A stretch of DNA of 64,000 nt from Pseudomonas fluorescens (GCF_040448305.1 NZ_CP148752.1:5991501-6055500), one strand, 5' to 3'; shown: positions 42,591 through 51,447, counted from the stretch's first letter. A program made the numbers and translations. The notes: generated by a model from the letters alone, not told the origin.

Positions 42591-42608
42591 TGTACCGAAA
42601 GCGCCACA
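42591..42608. promoter_or_regulatory. Candidate activator site 2 (TGTACC-N6-GCCACA)
   Basis: This site fits the same pattern, read on the other strand as TGTGGC-N6-GGTACA. The centres of the two sites are 33 bases apart, about three helical turns. Confidence 0.55.
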
Positions 42609-42671
42609 AGCCAACCCCGTTTGTCCGACAAAAACTGCGCAAGGCCTTGATTTACCTGACATGCAAGGCAC

Positions 42672-42687
42672 TGGCCCGGCCCTTGCT
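42672..42687 (+). promoter_or_regulatory. Sigma-54 promoter of the aldehyde dehydrogenase gene
   Basis: TGGCCCG-N4-TTGCT matches the -24/-12 consensus with GG and GC correctly spaced. Transcription should start near 42698, 53 bases before the ATG. Confidence 0.8.
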
Positions 42688-42750
42688 CTACGCTTAAAGC
42701 AAGCGCACATGCGCGACTCCCTATAAGCACAAAAGCAAGGAGAGACCACC

Positions 42751-44271
42751 ATGCGTTACGCTCACCCCGGTACTGAAGGCGCTATCGTTTCGTTCAAAGC
42801 CAAATACGGTAACTACATCGGCGGCGAGTTCGTCGCGCCTGTCAAAGGTCAGTACTTCACCAATACCTCGCCAGTGAATGGCCAACCAATTGCCGAATTC
42901 CCCCGCTCCACGGCCGAAGACATCGACAAGGCCCTGGACGCTGCCCACGCCGCTGCCGATGCCTGGGGCGCCACGTCCGCCCAGGCGCGCTCGCTGGTGC
43001 TGCTGAAAATCGCCGACCGCATCGAACAGAACCTGGAACTGCTGGCGATCACCGAGTCCTGGGACAACGGCAAAGCCGTGCGTGAAACCCTCAACGCCGA
43101 CATCCCGCTGGCCGCCGACCACTTCCGCTACTTCGCCGGTTGCATTCGCGCTCAGGAAGGCAGCGCTGCCGAAATCGACGGCAATACCGTGGCCTATCAC
43201 ATCCATGAGCCGCTGGGCGTGGTCGGGCAGATCATTCCGTGGAACTTCCCGATCCTGATGGCCGCCTGGAAACTCGCCCCGGCTCTCGCCGCTGGCAACT
43301 GCGTGGTGCTCAAGCCTGCCGAGCAAACGCCACTGGGCATTACCGTGCTGATGGAGCTGATTGGCGACCTGCTGCCGCCGGGCGTGCTGAACGTGGTGCA
43401 AGGCTTCGGTAAAGAAGCCGGTGAAGCCCTGGCCACCAGCAAACGCATCGCCAAGATTGCCTTCACCGGCTCGACCCCGGTCGGCTCGCACATCATGAAA
43501 TGCGCGGCGGAAAACATCATTCCGTCCACCGTGGAGCTGGGTGGCAAATCGCCGAACATCTTCTTCGAAGACATCATGAAGGCCGAGCCGTCCTTCATCG
43601 AGAAGGCCGCCGAAGGCCTGGTGCTGGCGTTCTTCAACCAGGGCGAAGTCTGCACCTGCCCTTCCCGCGCACTGGTGCAAGAGTCGATCTACGACGAATT
43701 CATGCAAGTGGTGATGAAGAAGGTCCTGCAAATCAAACGTGGCGACCCGCTGGACACCGACACCATGGTCGGCGCCCAGGCGTCCGAGCAGCAATTCGAC
43801 AAAATCCTTTCGTACCTGGAAATCGCCAAGGGCGAAGGCGCCGAGTTGCTGACCGGCGGCAAGGTGGAAAAACTCGAGGGCAACCTGGCGAGCGGGTATT
43901 ACATCCAGCCGACCCTGCTCAAGGGCACCAACAAAATGCGCGTGTTCCAGGAAGAAATCTTTGGCCCGGTGGTGAGCATCACCACCTTCAAGGATGAAGC
44001 CGAAGCCCTGGCCATCGCCAACGACACCGAGTTCGGCCTGGGCGCCGGCCTCTGGACCCGCGACATCAACCGCGCCTACCGCATGGGCCGCGCCATCAAG
44101 GCCGGTCGTGTTTGGACCAACTGCTACCACCTGTACCCGGCGCACGCCGCGTTTGGTGGCTACAAGAAGTCCGGCGTCGGCCGTGAAACCCACAAGATGA
44201 TGCTCGACCACTATCAGCAGACCAAAAACCTGCTGGTGAGTTACGACATCAATCCACTGGGCTTCTTCTAA
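42751..44271 (+). CDS. exaC: NAD-dependent (acet)aldehyde dehydrogenase ExaC/AcoD
   Basis: This 506-residue aldehyde dehydrogenase probably turns the acetaldehyde released by ethanolamine ammonia-lyase into acetate. It has the general-base Glu262 in VELGGKSPNIFF, the catalytic Cys301 in NQGEVCTCPSR, and the NAD-binding GFGKEAGEALATS and FTGSTPVG segments. A second cysteine (303) next to the nucleophile is common in the group. It is preceded by AAGGAGAGACC, a sigma-54 promoter and twin activator sites, and is followed by a strong hairpin, so it forms its own unit. Confidence 0.94.
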   Translation: MRYAHPGTEGAIVSFKAKYGNYIGGEFVAPVKGQYFTNTSPVNGQPIAEFPRSTAEDIDKALDAAHAAADAWGATSAQARSLVLLKIADRIEQNLELLAITESWDNGKAVRETLNADIPLAADHFRYFAGCIRAQEGSAAEIDGNTVAYHIHEPLGVVGQIIPWNFPILMAAWKLAPALAAGNCVVLKPAEQTPLGITVLMELIGDLLPPGVLNVVQGFGKEAGEALATSKRIAKIAFTGSTPVGSHIMKCAAENIIPSTVELGGKSPNIFFEDIMKAEPSFIEKAAEGLVLAFFNQGEVCTCPSRALVQESIYDEFMQVVMKKVLQIKRGDPLDTDTMVGAQASEQQFDKILSYLEIAKGEGAELLTGGKVEKLEGNLASGYYIQPTLLKGTNKMRVFQEEIFGPVVSITTFKDEAEALAIANDTEFGLGAGLWTRDINRAYRMGRAIKAGRVWTNCYHLYPAHAAFGGYKKSGVGRETHKMMLDHYQQTKNLLVSYDINPLGFF

Positions 44272-44278
44272 AAACCGG

Positions 44279-44306
44279 GGGCGACACAGGTGTTTCTGTG
44301 TCGCCC
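44279..44306 (+). terminator. Hairpin terminator after exaC
   Basis: GGGCGACACAG pairs with CTGTGTCGCCC (11 bp) around GTGTTT, eight bases after the stop, followed by TT. Confidence 0.7.
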
Positions 44307-44317
44307 TTCAAGCAGCC

Positions 44318-44392
44318 ATCGCGAGCAAGCTCGCTCCCACAGTGGATTTGCAACACACCAGAGATCCCTGTGGGAGCGAGCTTGCTCGCGAT
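44318..44392. repeat. REPIN, 25-bp perfect arms (GCGAGCAAGCTCGC class)
   Basis: Arms 44318-44342 and 44368-44392 are exact reverse complements. It lies just before the sigma-54 promoter of the permease gene. Confidence 0.9.
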
Positions 44393-44431
44393 AGCGTCCT
44401 AAATGACTCAACACCCAACGCCTGGCCGCTC

Positions 44432-44447
44432 TGGCACGGGCCTTGCG
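44432..44447 (+). promoter_or_regulatory. Sigma-54 promoter of the ethanolamine permease gene
   Basis: TGGCACG-N4-TTGCG is close to the perfect -24/-12 consensus. Transcription should start near 44458, about 70 bases before the ATG. Confidence 0.85.
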
Positions 44448-44527
44448 TACCCGTCATTCAGGAATTGCACCCAACCCGTCGTACCCGAAAGTCCAAAAGA
44501 TCGAACAATAAAAACTAGAGAGGACTT

Positions 44528-45901
44528 ATGACTATTTCTTCCACACAGCTCAAACCCACACTCGGCACCCTGCATTTATGGGGCATTGCCGTCGGCCTGG
44601 TGATTTCCGGCGAGTACTTCGGCTGGAGTTACGGCTGGGGCACCGCAGGCACGCTGGGTTTTCTCGTCACCGCGTTGATGGTGGCGACGATGTACACCTG
44701 CTTCATCTTCAGCTTCACCGAACTGACGACTGCAATTCCCCACGCTGGCGGGCCGTTTGCCTACAGCCGCCGGGCCTTTGGTGAGAAAGGCGGGTTGATC
44801 GCCGGCATCGCCACCCTGATCGAATTCGTCTTTGCGCCACCGGCCATCGCCATGGCCATCGGCGCCTACCTCAATGTGCAATACCCGGAACTGGACCCGA
44901 AGATCGCCGCCGTTGGCGCCTATTTCGTGTTCATGGGCCTGAACATCCTCGGCGTCAGCATCGCGGCCACCTTCGAATTGGTGGTCACCGTGCTCGCAGT
45001 CGCTGAATTGCTGGTGTTCATGGGCGTGGTCGCCCCGGGCTTCAGCTTCAGCAACTTCGTGCTCAATGGCTGGTCGGGTTCGAACGAGTTCACGATGGGC
45101 TCGATTCCCGGGATTTTTGCGGCGATCCCCTTTGCGATCTGGTTCTTCCTCGCCATCGAAGGTGCGGCCATGGCCGCCGAGGAAGCCAAGGACCCGAAAC
45201 GCACGATCCCCAGGGCCTATGTCAGCGGCATTCTGACCCTGGTGTTCCTGGCCATCGGCGTGATGGTGATGGCGGGCGGCGTCGGCGACTGGCGTCAACT
45301 GTCGAACATCAACGATCCGCTGCCCCAGGCGATGAAAGCCGTGGTCGGCGACAATTCGACCTGGATGCACATGCTGGTATGGATCGGCCTGTTCGGTCTG
45401 GTGGCAAGTTTCCACGGGATCATTCTTGGCTATTCTCGGCAGTTCTTCGCCCTGGCTCGCGCCGGTTACCTGCCCAAGGGGCTGGCCAAACTCTCGCGCT
45501 TCCAGACGCCGCATCGGGCGATTCTGGCCGGCGGTGTGATCGGTATCGCGGCGATCTACAGCGACGGCCTGATCAACCTGCAGGGCATGACCCTGACGGC
45601 GGCGATGATCACCATGTCGGTATTCGGTGCCATCGTGATGTACATCATCAGTATGCTGAGCCTGTTCAAGCTGCGTAAGACCGAACCGAACCTGGAGCGC
45701 ACCTTCCGCGCGCCGGGCTATCCGATCGTGCCGGGGATCGCGCTGTTTCTGGCGGTGGTGTGCCTGGTGGCGATGGCCTGGTTCAACACCGTGATCGGCC
45801 TGGTTTTCCTCGGTTTCATGATTGCCGGCTACCTGTACTTCCAGCTGACCGCCAAGCAACGTTCCGAGGCACCGGCAGACGCTATGCTCGAAGGTATCTA
45901 A
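44528..45901 (+). CDS. eat: Ethanolamine permease (APC superfamily)
   Basis: The 457-residue inner-membrane protein has about 12 membrane segments of the amino acid-polyamine-organocation fold and starts with the family's GTLHLWGIAVGLVISGEYFG, which includes the GxxSG-type substrate-binding region. IEGAAMAAEEAKDPKRTIPRAY, conserved in ethanolamine permeases, lies in the middle. It brings in ethanolamine for EutBC encoded after it. ATG 44528 follows AGAGAGG. It has its own sigma-54 promoter. Confidence 0.93.
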   Translation: MTISSTQLKPTLGTLHLWGIAVGLVISGEYFGWSYGWGTAGTLGFLVTALMVATMYTCFIFSFTELTTAIPHAGGPFAYSRRAFGEKGGLIAGIATLIEFVFAPPAIAMAIGAYLNVQYPELDPKIAAVGAYFVFMGLNILGVSIAATFELVVTVLAVAELLVFMGVVAPGFSFSNFVLNGWSGSNEFTMGSIPGIFAAIPFAIWFFLAIEGAAMAAEEAKDPKRTIPRAYVSGILTLVFLAIGVMVMAGGVGDWRQLSNINDPLPQAMKAVVGDNSTWMHMLVWIGLFGLVASFHGIILGYSRQFFALARAGYLPKGLAKLSRFQTPHRAILAGGVIGIAAIYSDGLINLQGMTLTAAMITMSVFGAIVMYIISMLSLFKLRKTEPNLERTFRAPGYPIVPGIALFLAVVCLVAMAWFNTVIGLVFLGFMIAGYLYFQLTAKQRSEAPADAMLEGI

Positions 45902-45912
45902 ATGCACCGGCA

Positions 45913-45929
45913 CCGGGCCCCCTGCCCGG
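45913..45929 (+). terminator. Hairpin after the permease gene
   Basis: CCGGGC pairs with GCCCGG around CCCCT, beginning 12 bases after the stop codon. There is no T-run, so it may only weaken read-through. Confidence 0.4.
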
Positions 45930-45961
45930 CGCCTGCATTATTGAAGTGCACACCGATTCCC

Positions 45962-46048
45962 TGTGGGAGCGAGCCTGCTCGCGATTGCATCACCGCAGTG
46001 TAAATACCAGACCGAGTCGCCCGCATCGCGAGCAGGCTCGCTCCCACA
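45962..46048. repeat. REPIN, 24-bp perfect arms (GCGAGCCTGCTCGC class)
   Basis: Arms 45962-45985 and 46025-46048 are exact reverse complements. It separates the permease gene from eutB. Confidence 0.9.
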
Positions 46049-46097
46049 AGGGTCGGTCGTGAACTGAAGACTTGTACATAACAGGAGGCCCCGCCCC

Positions 46098-47492
46098 ATG
46101 GCCGTATATGCCCATTCCGTCGGCGCCCAGACCTATCGCTTCGACAGCCTCAAGGATGTAATGGCCAAGGCCAGTCCGGCGCGTTCCGGGGATTTTCTGG
46201 CTGGCGTCGCGGCCCTCAATGACGGCGAGCGCGTCGCGGCCCAGATGACTTTGGCCGACATTCCGCTATCCCACTTCCTGCAAGAAGTGTTGATTCCCTA
46301 TGAGTCCGATGAAGTCACCCGCCTGATCATCGACACCCACGACAAACAAGCCTTCGCGGTCGTCAGCCACCTCACCGTCGGCGGCTTTCGCGACTGGCTG
46401 CTCAGCGATGCCGCCGACGAGCAGGTCCTGCGCGCCCTCGCCCCCGGCCTCACCCCGGAAATGGCCGCCGCCGTGTCGAAGATCATGCGCGTACAAGATC
46501 TGGTGCTGGTGGCGCAAAAAATCCGCGTGGTCACGCAGTTTCGCGGCACCCTGGGCCTGCGCGGTCGCCTGTCCACGCGCTTGCAACCGAATCACCCCAC
46601 CGACGAACCGGCGGGCATCGCCGCGAGCATTCTCGACGGCCTGCTGCACGGCAACGGCGATGCCATGATCGGCATCAACCCGGCCACCGACAGCATCGCC
46701 TCGATCTGCGCCATGCTGGAGATGCTCGACGCGATCATCCAGCGCTACGAAATCCCGACCCAGGCTTGCGTGTTGACCCATGTCACCACGTCGATCGAAG
46801 CGGTCAATCGCGGCGTCCCGTTGGACCTGGTGTTCCAGTCTATCGCCGGCACCGAAGCGGCCAACGCCAGTTTCGGCATCAACCTCAATATATTGCAGGA
46901 AGGTTACGACGCAGGATTGAGCCTCAATCGCGGCACGCTGGGCCAGAACCTGATGTACTTCGAAACCGGCCAGGGCAGCGCCCTGTCGGCCAACGCCCAT
47001 CACGGCGTCGATCAGCAAACCTGCGAAACCCGGGCCTATGCCGTTGCGCGGCATTTCAAACCGTTCCTGGTGAATACCGTCGTCGGCTTCATCGGCCCGG
47101 AATACCTGTACAACGGCAAACAGATCATCCGCGCCGGCCTGGAGGACCACTTCTGCGGCAAATTGCTCGGTGTGCCCATGGGTTGCGACATCTGCTACAC
47201 CAACCACGCCGAAGCCGACCAGGATGACATGGACACCCTGCTGACCCTGCTGGGCGTCGCCGGGATCAACTTCATCATGGGCATCCCCGGCTCCGACGAC
47301 ATCATGCTCAACTACCAGACCACCTCGTTCCACGATGCGCTCTACGCGCGGCAGACCCTGGGGTTGAAGCCCGCGCCGGAGTTCGAGCAGTGGCTGGCGA
47401 AAATGGGCATCTTCACTCAAGCGGATGGCAGGGTTCTCTTCGGCGACAGCCTACCGCCAGCCTTCCGGCAGGCCTTGGCGCAACTGGGATAA
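46098..47492 (+). CDS. eutB: Ethanolamine ammonia-lyase large subunit EutB
   Basis: EutB is the catalytic TIM-barrel subunit of the coenzyme-B12-dependent enzyme that splits ethanolamine into acetaldehyde and ammonia. The 464-residue protein contains the conserved substrate-pocket stretches GLLHGNGDAMIGINPATDS and FETGQGSALSANAHHG and the CDICYTNHAEADQDDMD segment. GGAGG lies before the ATG. There is no shell-protein gene nearby, so the pathway works without a microcompartment, as is known for pseudomonads. eutC follows after eight bases. Confidence 0.97.
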   Translation: MAVYAHSVGAQTYRFDSLKDVMAKASPARSGDFLAGVAALNDGERVAAQMTLADIPLSHFLQEVLIPYESDEVTRLIIDTHDKQAFAVVSHLTVGGFRDWLLSDAADEQVLRALAPGLTPEMAAAVSKIMRVQDLVLVAQKIRVVTQFRGTLGLRGRLSTRLQPNHPTDEPAGIAASILDGLLHGNGDAMIGINPATDSIASICAMLEMLDAIIQRYEIPTQACVLTHVTTSIEAVNRGVPLDLVFQSIAGTEAANASFGINLNILQEGYDAGLSLNRGTLGQNLMYFETGQGSALSANAHHGVDQQTCETRAYAVARHFKPFLVNTVVGFIGPEYLYNGKQIIRAGLEDHFCGKLLGVPMGCDICYTNHAEADQDDMDTLLTLLGVAGINFIMGIPGSDDIMLNYQTTSFHDALYARQTLGLKPAPEFEQWLAKMGIFTQADGRVLFGDSLPPAFRQALAQLG

Positions 47493-47500
47493 GCATTGAC

Positions 47501-48325
47501 ATGGATAAACTACCCTTCGATCCACACAACCCTTGGCTGGAACTGCGGCGCCTGACGCCGGCGCGAATCGCTCTGGGCCGCACCGGCACCAGCATTCCCA
47601 CCCGCGCGCAACTGGACTTCCAATACGCCCACGCTCAGGCGCGGGATGCGGTGCACTTGCCGTTTGAGCATGCCTTCCTCAATGCGCAATTGGCCGAACG
47701 TGATCGCGAATGTCTTTTGCTGCACAGTGCGGCGACGGATCGCAACACCTACCTGCAACGCCCCGATCTGGGGCGAAAACTCAGTGGTGCCTCGGCGCAG
47801 ACCCTGCGTGATTACGCGGCGGCCCATCCGGGAGGCGTGGATCTGGTGATCGTGGTCGCCGACGGCCTGTCGGCACTGGCCGTTCATCGCCATACCCTGC
47901 CGTTTCTAGCGCGCTTCGAAGAGCAAATGGCCGGGGACAACTGGACTATTGCGCCGGTCGTACTCGTGGAACAGGGCCGGGTGGCCGTCGCCGATGAGAT
48001 CGGTGAGTTGCTTGGCGCAAAAATGACCGTGATCCTCATTGGCGAACGCCCTGGCCTCAGCTCTCCGGACAGCCTGGGTTTATATTTCACCTACAATCCC
48101 AAGGTGGGCCTTACCGATGCCTACCGTAATTGCATCTCCAATGTCCGACTCGAAGGCCTGAGCTATGGCATGGCGGCACACCGTTTGCTGTATTTGATGC
48201 GCGAAGCCTGCCGGCGGCAGTTGTCAGGGGTCAATCTGAAGGACGAAGCGCAGGTTCAGACACTGGAGTCGGACACGGGAGGCGACATGAAAGGTAATTT
48301 CCTGCTTGGCCCGCCGAATGCCTGA
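47501..48325 (+). CDS. eutC: Ethanolamine ammonia-lyase small subunit EutC
   Basis: EutC helps bind adenosylcobalamin between the subunits. The 274-residue protein has the conserved LTPARIALGRTGTSIPTRAQLDFQ start and the cobalamin-contact regions VDLVIVVADGLSALAVH and ERPGLSSPDSLGLYFTY. The start at 47501 is eight bases after eutB, so the subunits are co-translated. No cobalamin-synthesis gene or B12 riboswitch was seen in the window. Confidence 0.96.
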   Translation: MDKLPFDPHNPWLELRRLTPARIALGRTGTSIPTRAQLDFQYAHAQARDAVHLPFEHAFLNAQLAERDRECLLLHSAATDRNTYLQRPDLGRKLSGASAQTLRDYAAAHPGGVDLVIVVADGLSALAVHRHTLPFLARFEEQMAGDNWTIAPVVLVEQGRVAVADEIGELLGAKMTVILIGERPGLSSPDSLGLYFTYNPKVGLTDAYRNCISNVRLEGLSYGMAAHRLLYLMREACRRQLSGVNLKDEAQVQTLESDTGGDMKGNFLLGPPNA

Positions 48326-48439
48326 ACCGCTTGCGCATTGCACATTCGTACCAGTTTCAGGCAGGATCGTTGCGCGGCCGCCAAGGGTTTCCCATCGCCG
48401 TCAGAGACGTAAGACAGCCACTTGAAGACGAGACCTACC

Positions 48440-48901
48440 ATGCGGATTATTCAAGCGACCCTCGAACACCTGGACCTGCTGACCCCGTTGTTCGTCAAAT
48501 ATCGCGAGTTTTATGGTTCCCTGCCGTATCCGGACTCGTCCCGGGCGTTCCTCGAAAAACGCCTGCGTCGCAAGGAGTCGGTGATCTACCTGGCGCTGTC
48601 CGATGACGACAGCAACAAACTGATGGGCTTCTGCCAGCTATACCCGAGCTTCTCCTCGCTTTCGCTCAAACGTGTGTGGATCCTCAACGATATCTATGTC
48701 GCCGAGGACGCCCGCCGCCAGTTGGTGGCCGACAACCTGATCCGCACAGCAAAAAAAATGGCCAAGGAAACCAATGCCGTGCGCATGCGTGTTTCCACCA
48801 GCAGCAACAACGAAGTCGCGCAGAAAACCTACGAGTCCATCGGATTCAAGGAAGACACCGAATTCAAGAACTATGTGCTGCCGATCAGCGACGAACTCTG
48901 A
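48440..48901 (+). CDS. GNAT-family N-acetyltransferase
   Basis: The 153-residue protein has the GNAT fold: a beta-bulge strand LMGFCQLYPSFSS, the acetyl-CoA loop area IYVAEDARRQLVADNLIRTAKK (a variant of the R/Q-x-x-G-x-G/A loop), and the C-terminal beta-strand pattern AQKTYESIGFKEDTEFKNYVL. Its acceptor is unknown. The ATG at 48440 is preferred to a TTG at 48422. It lies 114 bases after eutC and could be in its read-through, though nothing links it to ethanolamine. Confidence 0.88.
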   Translation: MRIIQATLEHLDLLTPLFVKYREFYGSLPYPDSSRAFLEKRLRRKESVIYLALSDDDSNKLMGFCQLYPSFSSLSLKRVWILNDIYVAEDARRQLVADNLIRTAKKMAKETNAVRMRVSTSSNNEVAQKTYESIGFKEDTEFKNYVLPISDEL

Positions 48902-48913
48902 ATCACCTGCACC

Positions 48914-48989
48914 CTGCTCGCGATGGCATCGATCGGATTACACTGGTCCAACGAGGCGACGGCATCGCGAACAGGCTCGCTCCCATCTG
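48914..48989. repeat. Decayed REP pair
   Basis: CTGCTCGCGATGGC (48914-48927) and the inverted arm CATCGCGAACAGGCTCGCTC (48963 on) are related to the GCGAGCAGGCTCGC class, but the left arm is short and the right has a substitution. Confidence 0.55.
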
Positions 48990-49062
48990 TTCGTTATCAA
49001 ACATCAGCCCTGTCATGACATTCCCCGCTACAATCTCGACGCGATTTTCACCACTCGCCTCG

Positions 49063-49068
49063 TATAAT
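49063..49068 (+). promoter_or_regulatory. -10-like element before the DedA gene
   Basis: TATAAT lies 104 bases before the DedA start codon. A good -35 at the right distance is not seen. Confidence 0.35.
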
Positions 49069-49171
49069 CCCGATATTCCCGGCTTGTAAGAAAAACTACC
49101 CCTATCCGTAGTCTTACGCGAAGTCATCCGCACAGGCCTGCTGAGACGGGCCGTCACCACAGGTGCTATCC

Positions 49172-49828
49172 ATGGATTTCAACCCGATCGACATTGTCCT
49201 GCATCTCGACGTCTACCTCGACATGCTTGTAACCAACTACGGGGCATGGATCTACGCCATTCTGTTCATGGTGATCTTCTGTGAAACGGGCCTTGTGGTC
49301 ATGCCCTTCCTGCCGGGCGACTCCTTGCTGTTCATTGCCGGCGCCGTGGCGGCCGGTGGTGGCATGGACCCGGTACTGCTCGGCGGCCTGCTGATGCTGG
49401 CGGCGATCCTGGGCGACAGCACCAACTACATCATCGGACGAACGGCGGGTGAAAAACTGTTCAGCAATCCGGACTCGAAGATCTTCCGTCGCGACTACCT
49501 GCAACAAACCCACGACTTCTACGACAAGCACGGCGGCAAAACCGTGACCCTGGCGCGCTTCCTGCCGATCATCCGTACTTTTGCACCGTTCGTCGCCGGC
49601 GTGGGGAAAATGCCTTATCCGCGCTTCTTTGCCTTCAGCGTGCTGGGCACCATCCTGTGGGTCGGCGGCCTGGTGACGCTCGGTTACTTCTTCGGCAACG
49701 TGCCGTTCATCAAGAAGAACCTGTCGCTACTGGTAGTCGGCATCATCCTGCTCTCGCTGGTGCCGATGATCATTGGCATGGTGCGTAACCGACTTGCGGG
49801 TTCGAACTCCAAAGCCGAATCGCGCTGA
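49172..49828 (+). CDS. DedA family membrane protein
   Basis: The 218-residue inner-membrane protein has the DedA (SNARE-assoc) hallmarks FCETGLVVMPFLPGDSLLFIAG, GDSTNYIIGRTAGEKLF and RFLPIIRTFAPFVAGVGKMPY, with the arginine-rich reentrant loops. DedA proteins help flip undecaprenyl phosphate and keep membrane potential; the specific member is not clear. Compare the DedA-PAP2 fusion near 31,071. The ATG at 49172 is preferred to a GTG nine bases upstream. The mtfA-like gene follows after four bases. Confidence 0.93.
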   Translation: MDFNPIDIVLHLDVYLDMLVTNYGAWIYAILFMVIFCETGLVVMPFLPGDSLLFIAGAVAAGGGMDPVLLGGLLMLAAILGDSTNYIIGRTAGEKLFSNPDSKIFRRDYLQQTHDFYDKHGGKTVTLARFLPIIRTFAPFVAGVGKMPYPRFFAFSVLGTILWVGGLVTLGYFFGNVPFIKKNLSLLVVGIILLSLVPMIIGMVRNRLAGSNSKAESR

Positions 49829-49832
49829 CACG

Positions 49833-50645
49833 ATGTGGTCCCTGAGCGCCTGGCGTCGCCGGCGCACCCTGGCAAAACACCCGATTGCCGATGACATGTG
49901 GCAACGGGTGCGCCATCACCTGAGTTTTCTCGATGGCATCAGCGCCGCCGAAGACCAATGGTTGCGCGAAGCCTGCGTGCTGTTCCTCGAAGACAAGCAC
50001 CTGAGCGCCCTGCCCGGTGTCGAACTGCATCAGGAACAACGCTTGCTGCTCGCAGCCCAGGCGCAATTGCCACTGCTGCACCTCGGCGACCTGAACTGGT
50101 ATCAGGGTTTCCACGAAATCATTCTCTACCCCGATGACTTCCTCAGCCCCCAGCGCCATCGCGATGCCAGCGGCGTCGAGCACGAATGGGACGGTGAACA
50201 CAGCGGTGAAGCCTGGCAGCAAGGCCCGATCATCCTCGCCTGGCCCGGCGTAATGGCCAGTGGTGGCTGGGAAGGCTACAACCTGGTGATCCACGAACTG
50301 GCGCACAAACTCGACATGCTCAACGGCGTCGCCAACGGCCTGCCGCCGTTGCATCCCGACATGCGCGTCAGCGACTGGGCCAGCGTCATGCAAGAGGCCT
50401 ACGACGACCTCGACCGGCAACTGGAACGCAATCCCGATGCCGAAACTGCCATCGACCCGTATGCCGCCGAGAACCCTGCCGAGTTCTTCGCCGTCACCAG
50501 CGAATACTTCTTCAGCGCCCCGGATTTGCTGCACGAGGCCTATCCACAGGTGTACCAGCAGTTGAAGCTGTTCTATCGCCAGGACCCGCTGGCGAGGTTG
50601 AAGCAACTTCAGGCGCATGATCCTGTCTATCAGGCACACCAGTGA
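49833..50645 (+). CDS. mtfA: MtfA-type zinc peptidase (M90 family)
   Basis: The 270-residue cytosolic protein carries the zinc motif His154-Glu155-x-x-His158 in VIHELAHKLDMLNG, plus the conserved C-terminal ENPAEFFAVTSEYFF with the third metal ligand. E. coli MtfA is an aminopeptidase that binds the repressor Mlc and affects glucose uptake; whether that holds here is an inference. It begins four bases after the DedA gene on the same strand. The ATG at 49833 matches the conserved start MWSLSAWRR. Confidence 0.9.
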   Translation: MWSLSAWRRRRTLAKHPIADDMWQRVRHHLSFLDGISAAEDQWLREACVLFLEDKHLSALPGVELHQEQRLLLAAQAQLPLLHLGDLNWYQGFHEIILYPDDFLSPQRHRDASGVEHEWDGEHSGEAWQQGPIILAWPGVMASGGWEGYNLVIHELAHKLDMLNGVANGLPPLHPDMRVSDWASVMQEAYDDLDRQLERNPDAETAIDPYAAENPAEFFAVTSEYFFSAPDLLHEAYPQVYQQLKLFYRQDPLARLKQLQAHDPVYQAHQ

Positions 50646-50690
50646 GCGCCATACGACTTCTGGTCCATGGCGTCGATACAGGAATATGCC

Positions 50691-50696
50691 TATAAT
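50691..50696 (+). promoter_or_regulatory. -10 element of the ppa promoter
   Basis: A perfect TATAAT lies 63 bases before the ppa start codon; the -35 is weak. Confidence 0.5.
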
Positions 50697-50758
50697 CGCC
50701 GCCACTTTTTGGTCAATCCGGCCAAGTGTTTTTGGTCAACTAACGGGGGCAACGCCCA

Positions 50759-51286
50759 ATGAGCTACAGCAAGATTCCGGCTGGCAAAGACCTGCCGAAC
50801 GACATCTACGTCGCGATCGAGATTCCGGCCAACCACGCGCCGATCAAATACGAAATCGACAAAGACAGCGATTGCCTGTTCGTTGACCGTTTCATGGCCA
50901 CCCCAATGTTCTACCCGGCCAACTACGGTTACATCCCGAACACCCTGGCTGACGACGGTGATCCCCTCGACGTGCTGGTCGTAACCCCTTACCCGGTTGC
51001 TCCAGGTTCGGTAATCCGTGCCCGTCCGGTCGGCATCCTGAACATGACCGACGACGGCGGCGGCGATGCCAAAGTCATCGCAGTCCCACACGACAAGCTG
51101 TCCCAGCTGTACGTCGACGTGAAGGAATACACCGACTTGCCAGCGCTGCTGATCCAGCAGATCGAGCACTTCTTCGCGAACTACAAAGATCTCGAAAAAG
51201 GCAAATGGGTGAAGATCGAAGGCTGGGCCGGCGCAGACGCCGCCCGCGAAGCGATCACCAAGTCGGTTGCTGCCTACAAAGGTTAA
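50759..51286 (+). CDS. ppa: Inorganic pyrophosphatase Ppa
   Basis: Ppa splits pyrophosphate and pulls biosynthetic reactions forward. The 175-residue class I enzyme has the signature DDGDPLDVLV, containing the aspartates that bind the metals, and starts MSYSKIPAGKDLPNDIYVAIEIP. Length is normal. It ends in a strong intrinsic terminator and is probably a single-gene unit. GGGGGCAA lies before the ATG. Confidence 0.97.
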   Translation: MSYSKIPAGKDLPNDIYVAIEIPANHAPIKYEIDKDSDCLFVDRFMATPMFYPANYGYIPNTLADDGDPLDVLVVTPYPVAPGSVIRARPVGILNMTDDGGGDAKVIAVPHDKLSQLYVDVKEYTDLPALLIQQIEHFFANYKDLEKGKWVKIEGWAGADAAREAITKSVAAYKG

Positions 51287-51321
51287 GAGCAGCCGCGTGC
51301 TTCAAGCGACAAGCTTCAAGA

Positions 51322-51348
51322 AAAACCCCGGTTGATCCGGGGTTTTTT
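51322..51348 (+). terminator. Intrinsic terminator after ppa
   Basis: AAAACCCCGG pairs with CCGGGGTTTT around TTGAT, followed by further T. Confidence 0.92.
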
Positions 51349-51447
51349 GTGGGCGCTTGATAAGCACGCTAAACATTGCGTTTAACCTTCCTCGATCTTG
51401 GTTTTTACTTGTTTAAAATTCCCCAAGAGCGTCTTACATCCAGTCGT

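Noticed and set aside
46098..48325. An ethanolamine microcompartment locus
   Set aside because: Only the ammonia-lyase subunits, permease, dehydrogenase and regulator are present; no shell-protein gene is seen.
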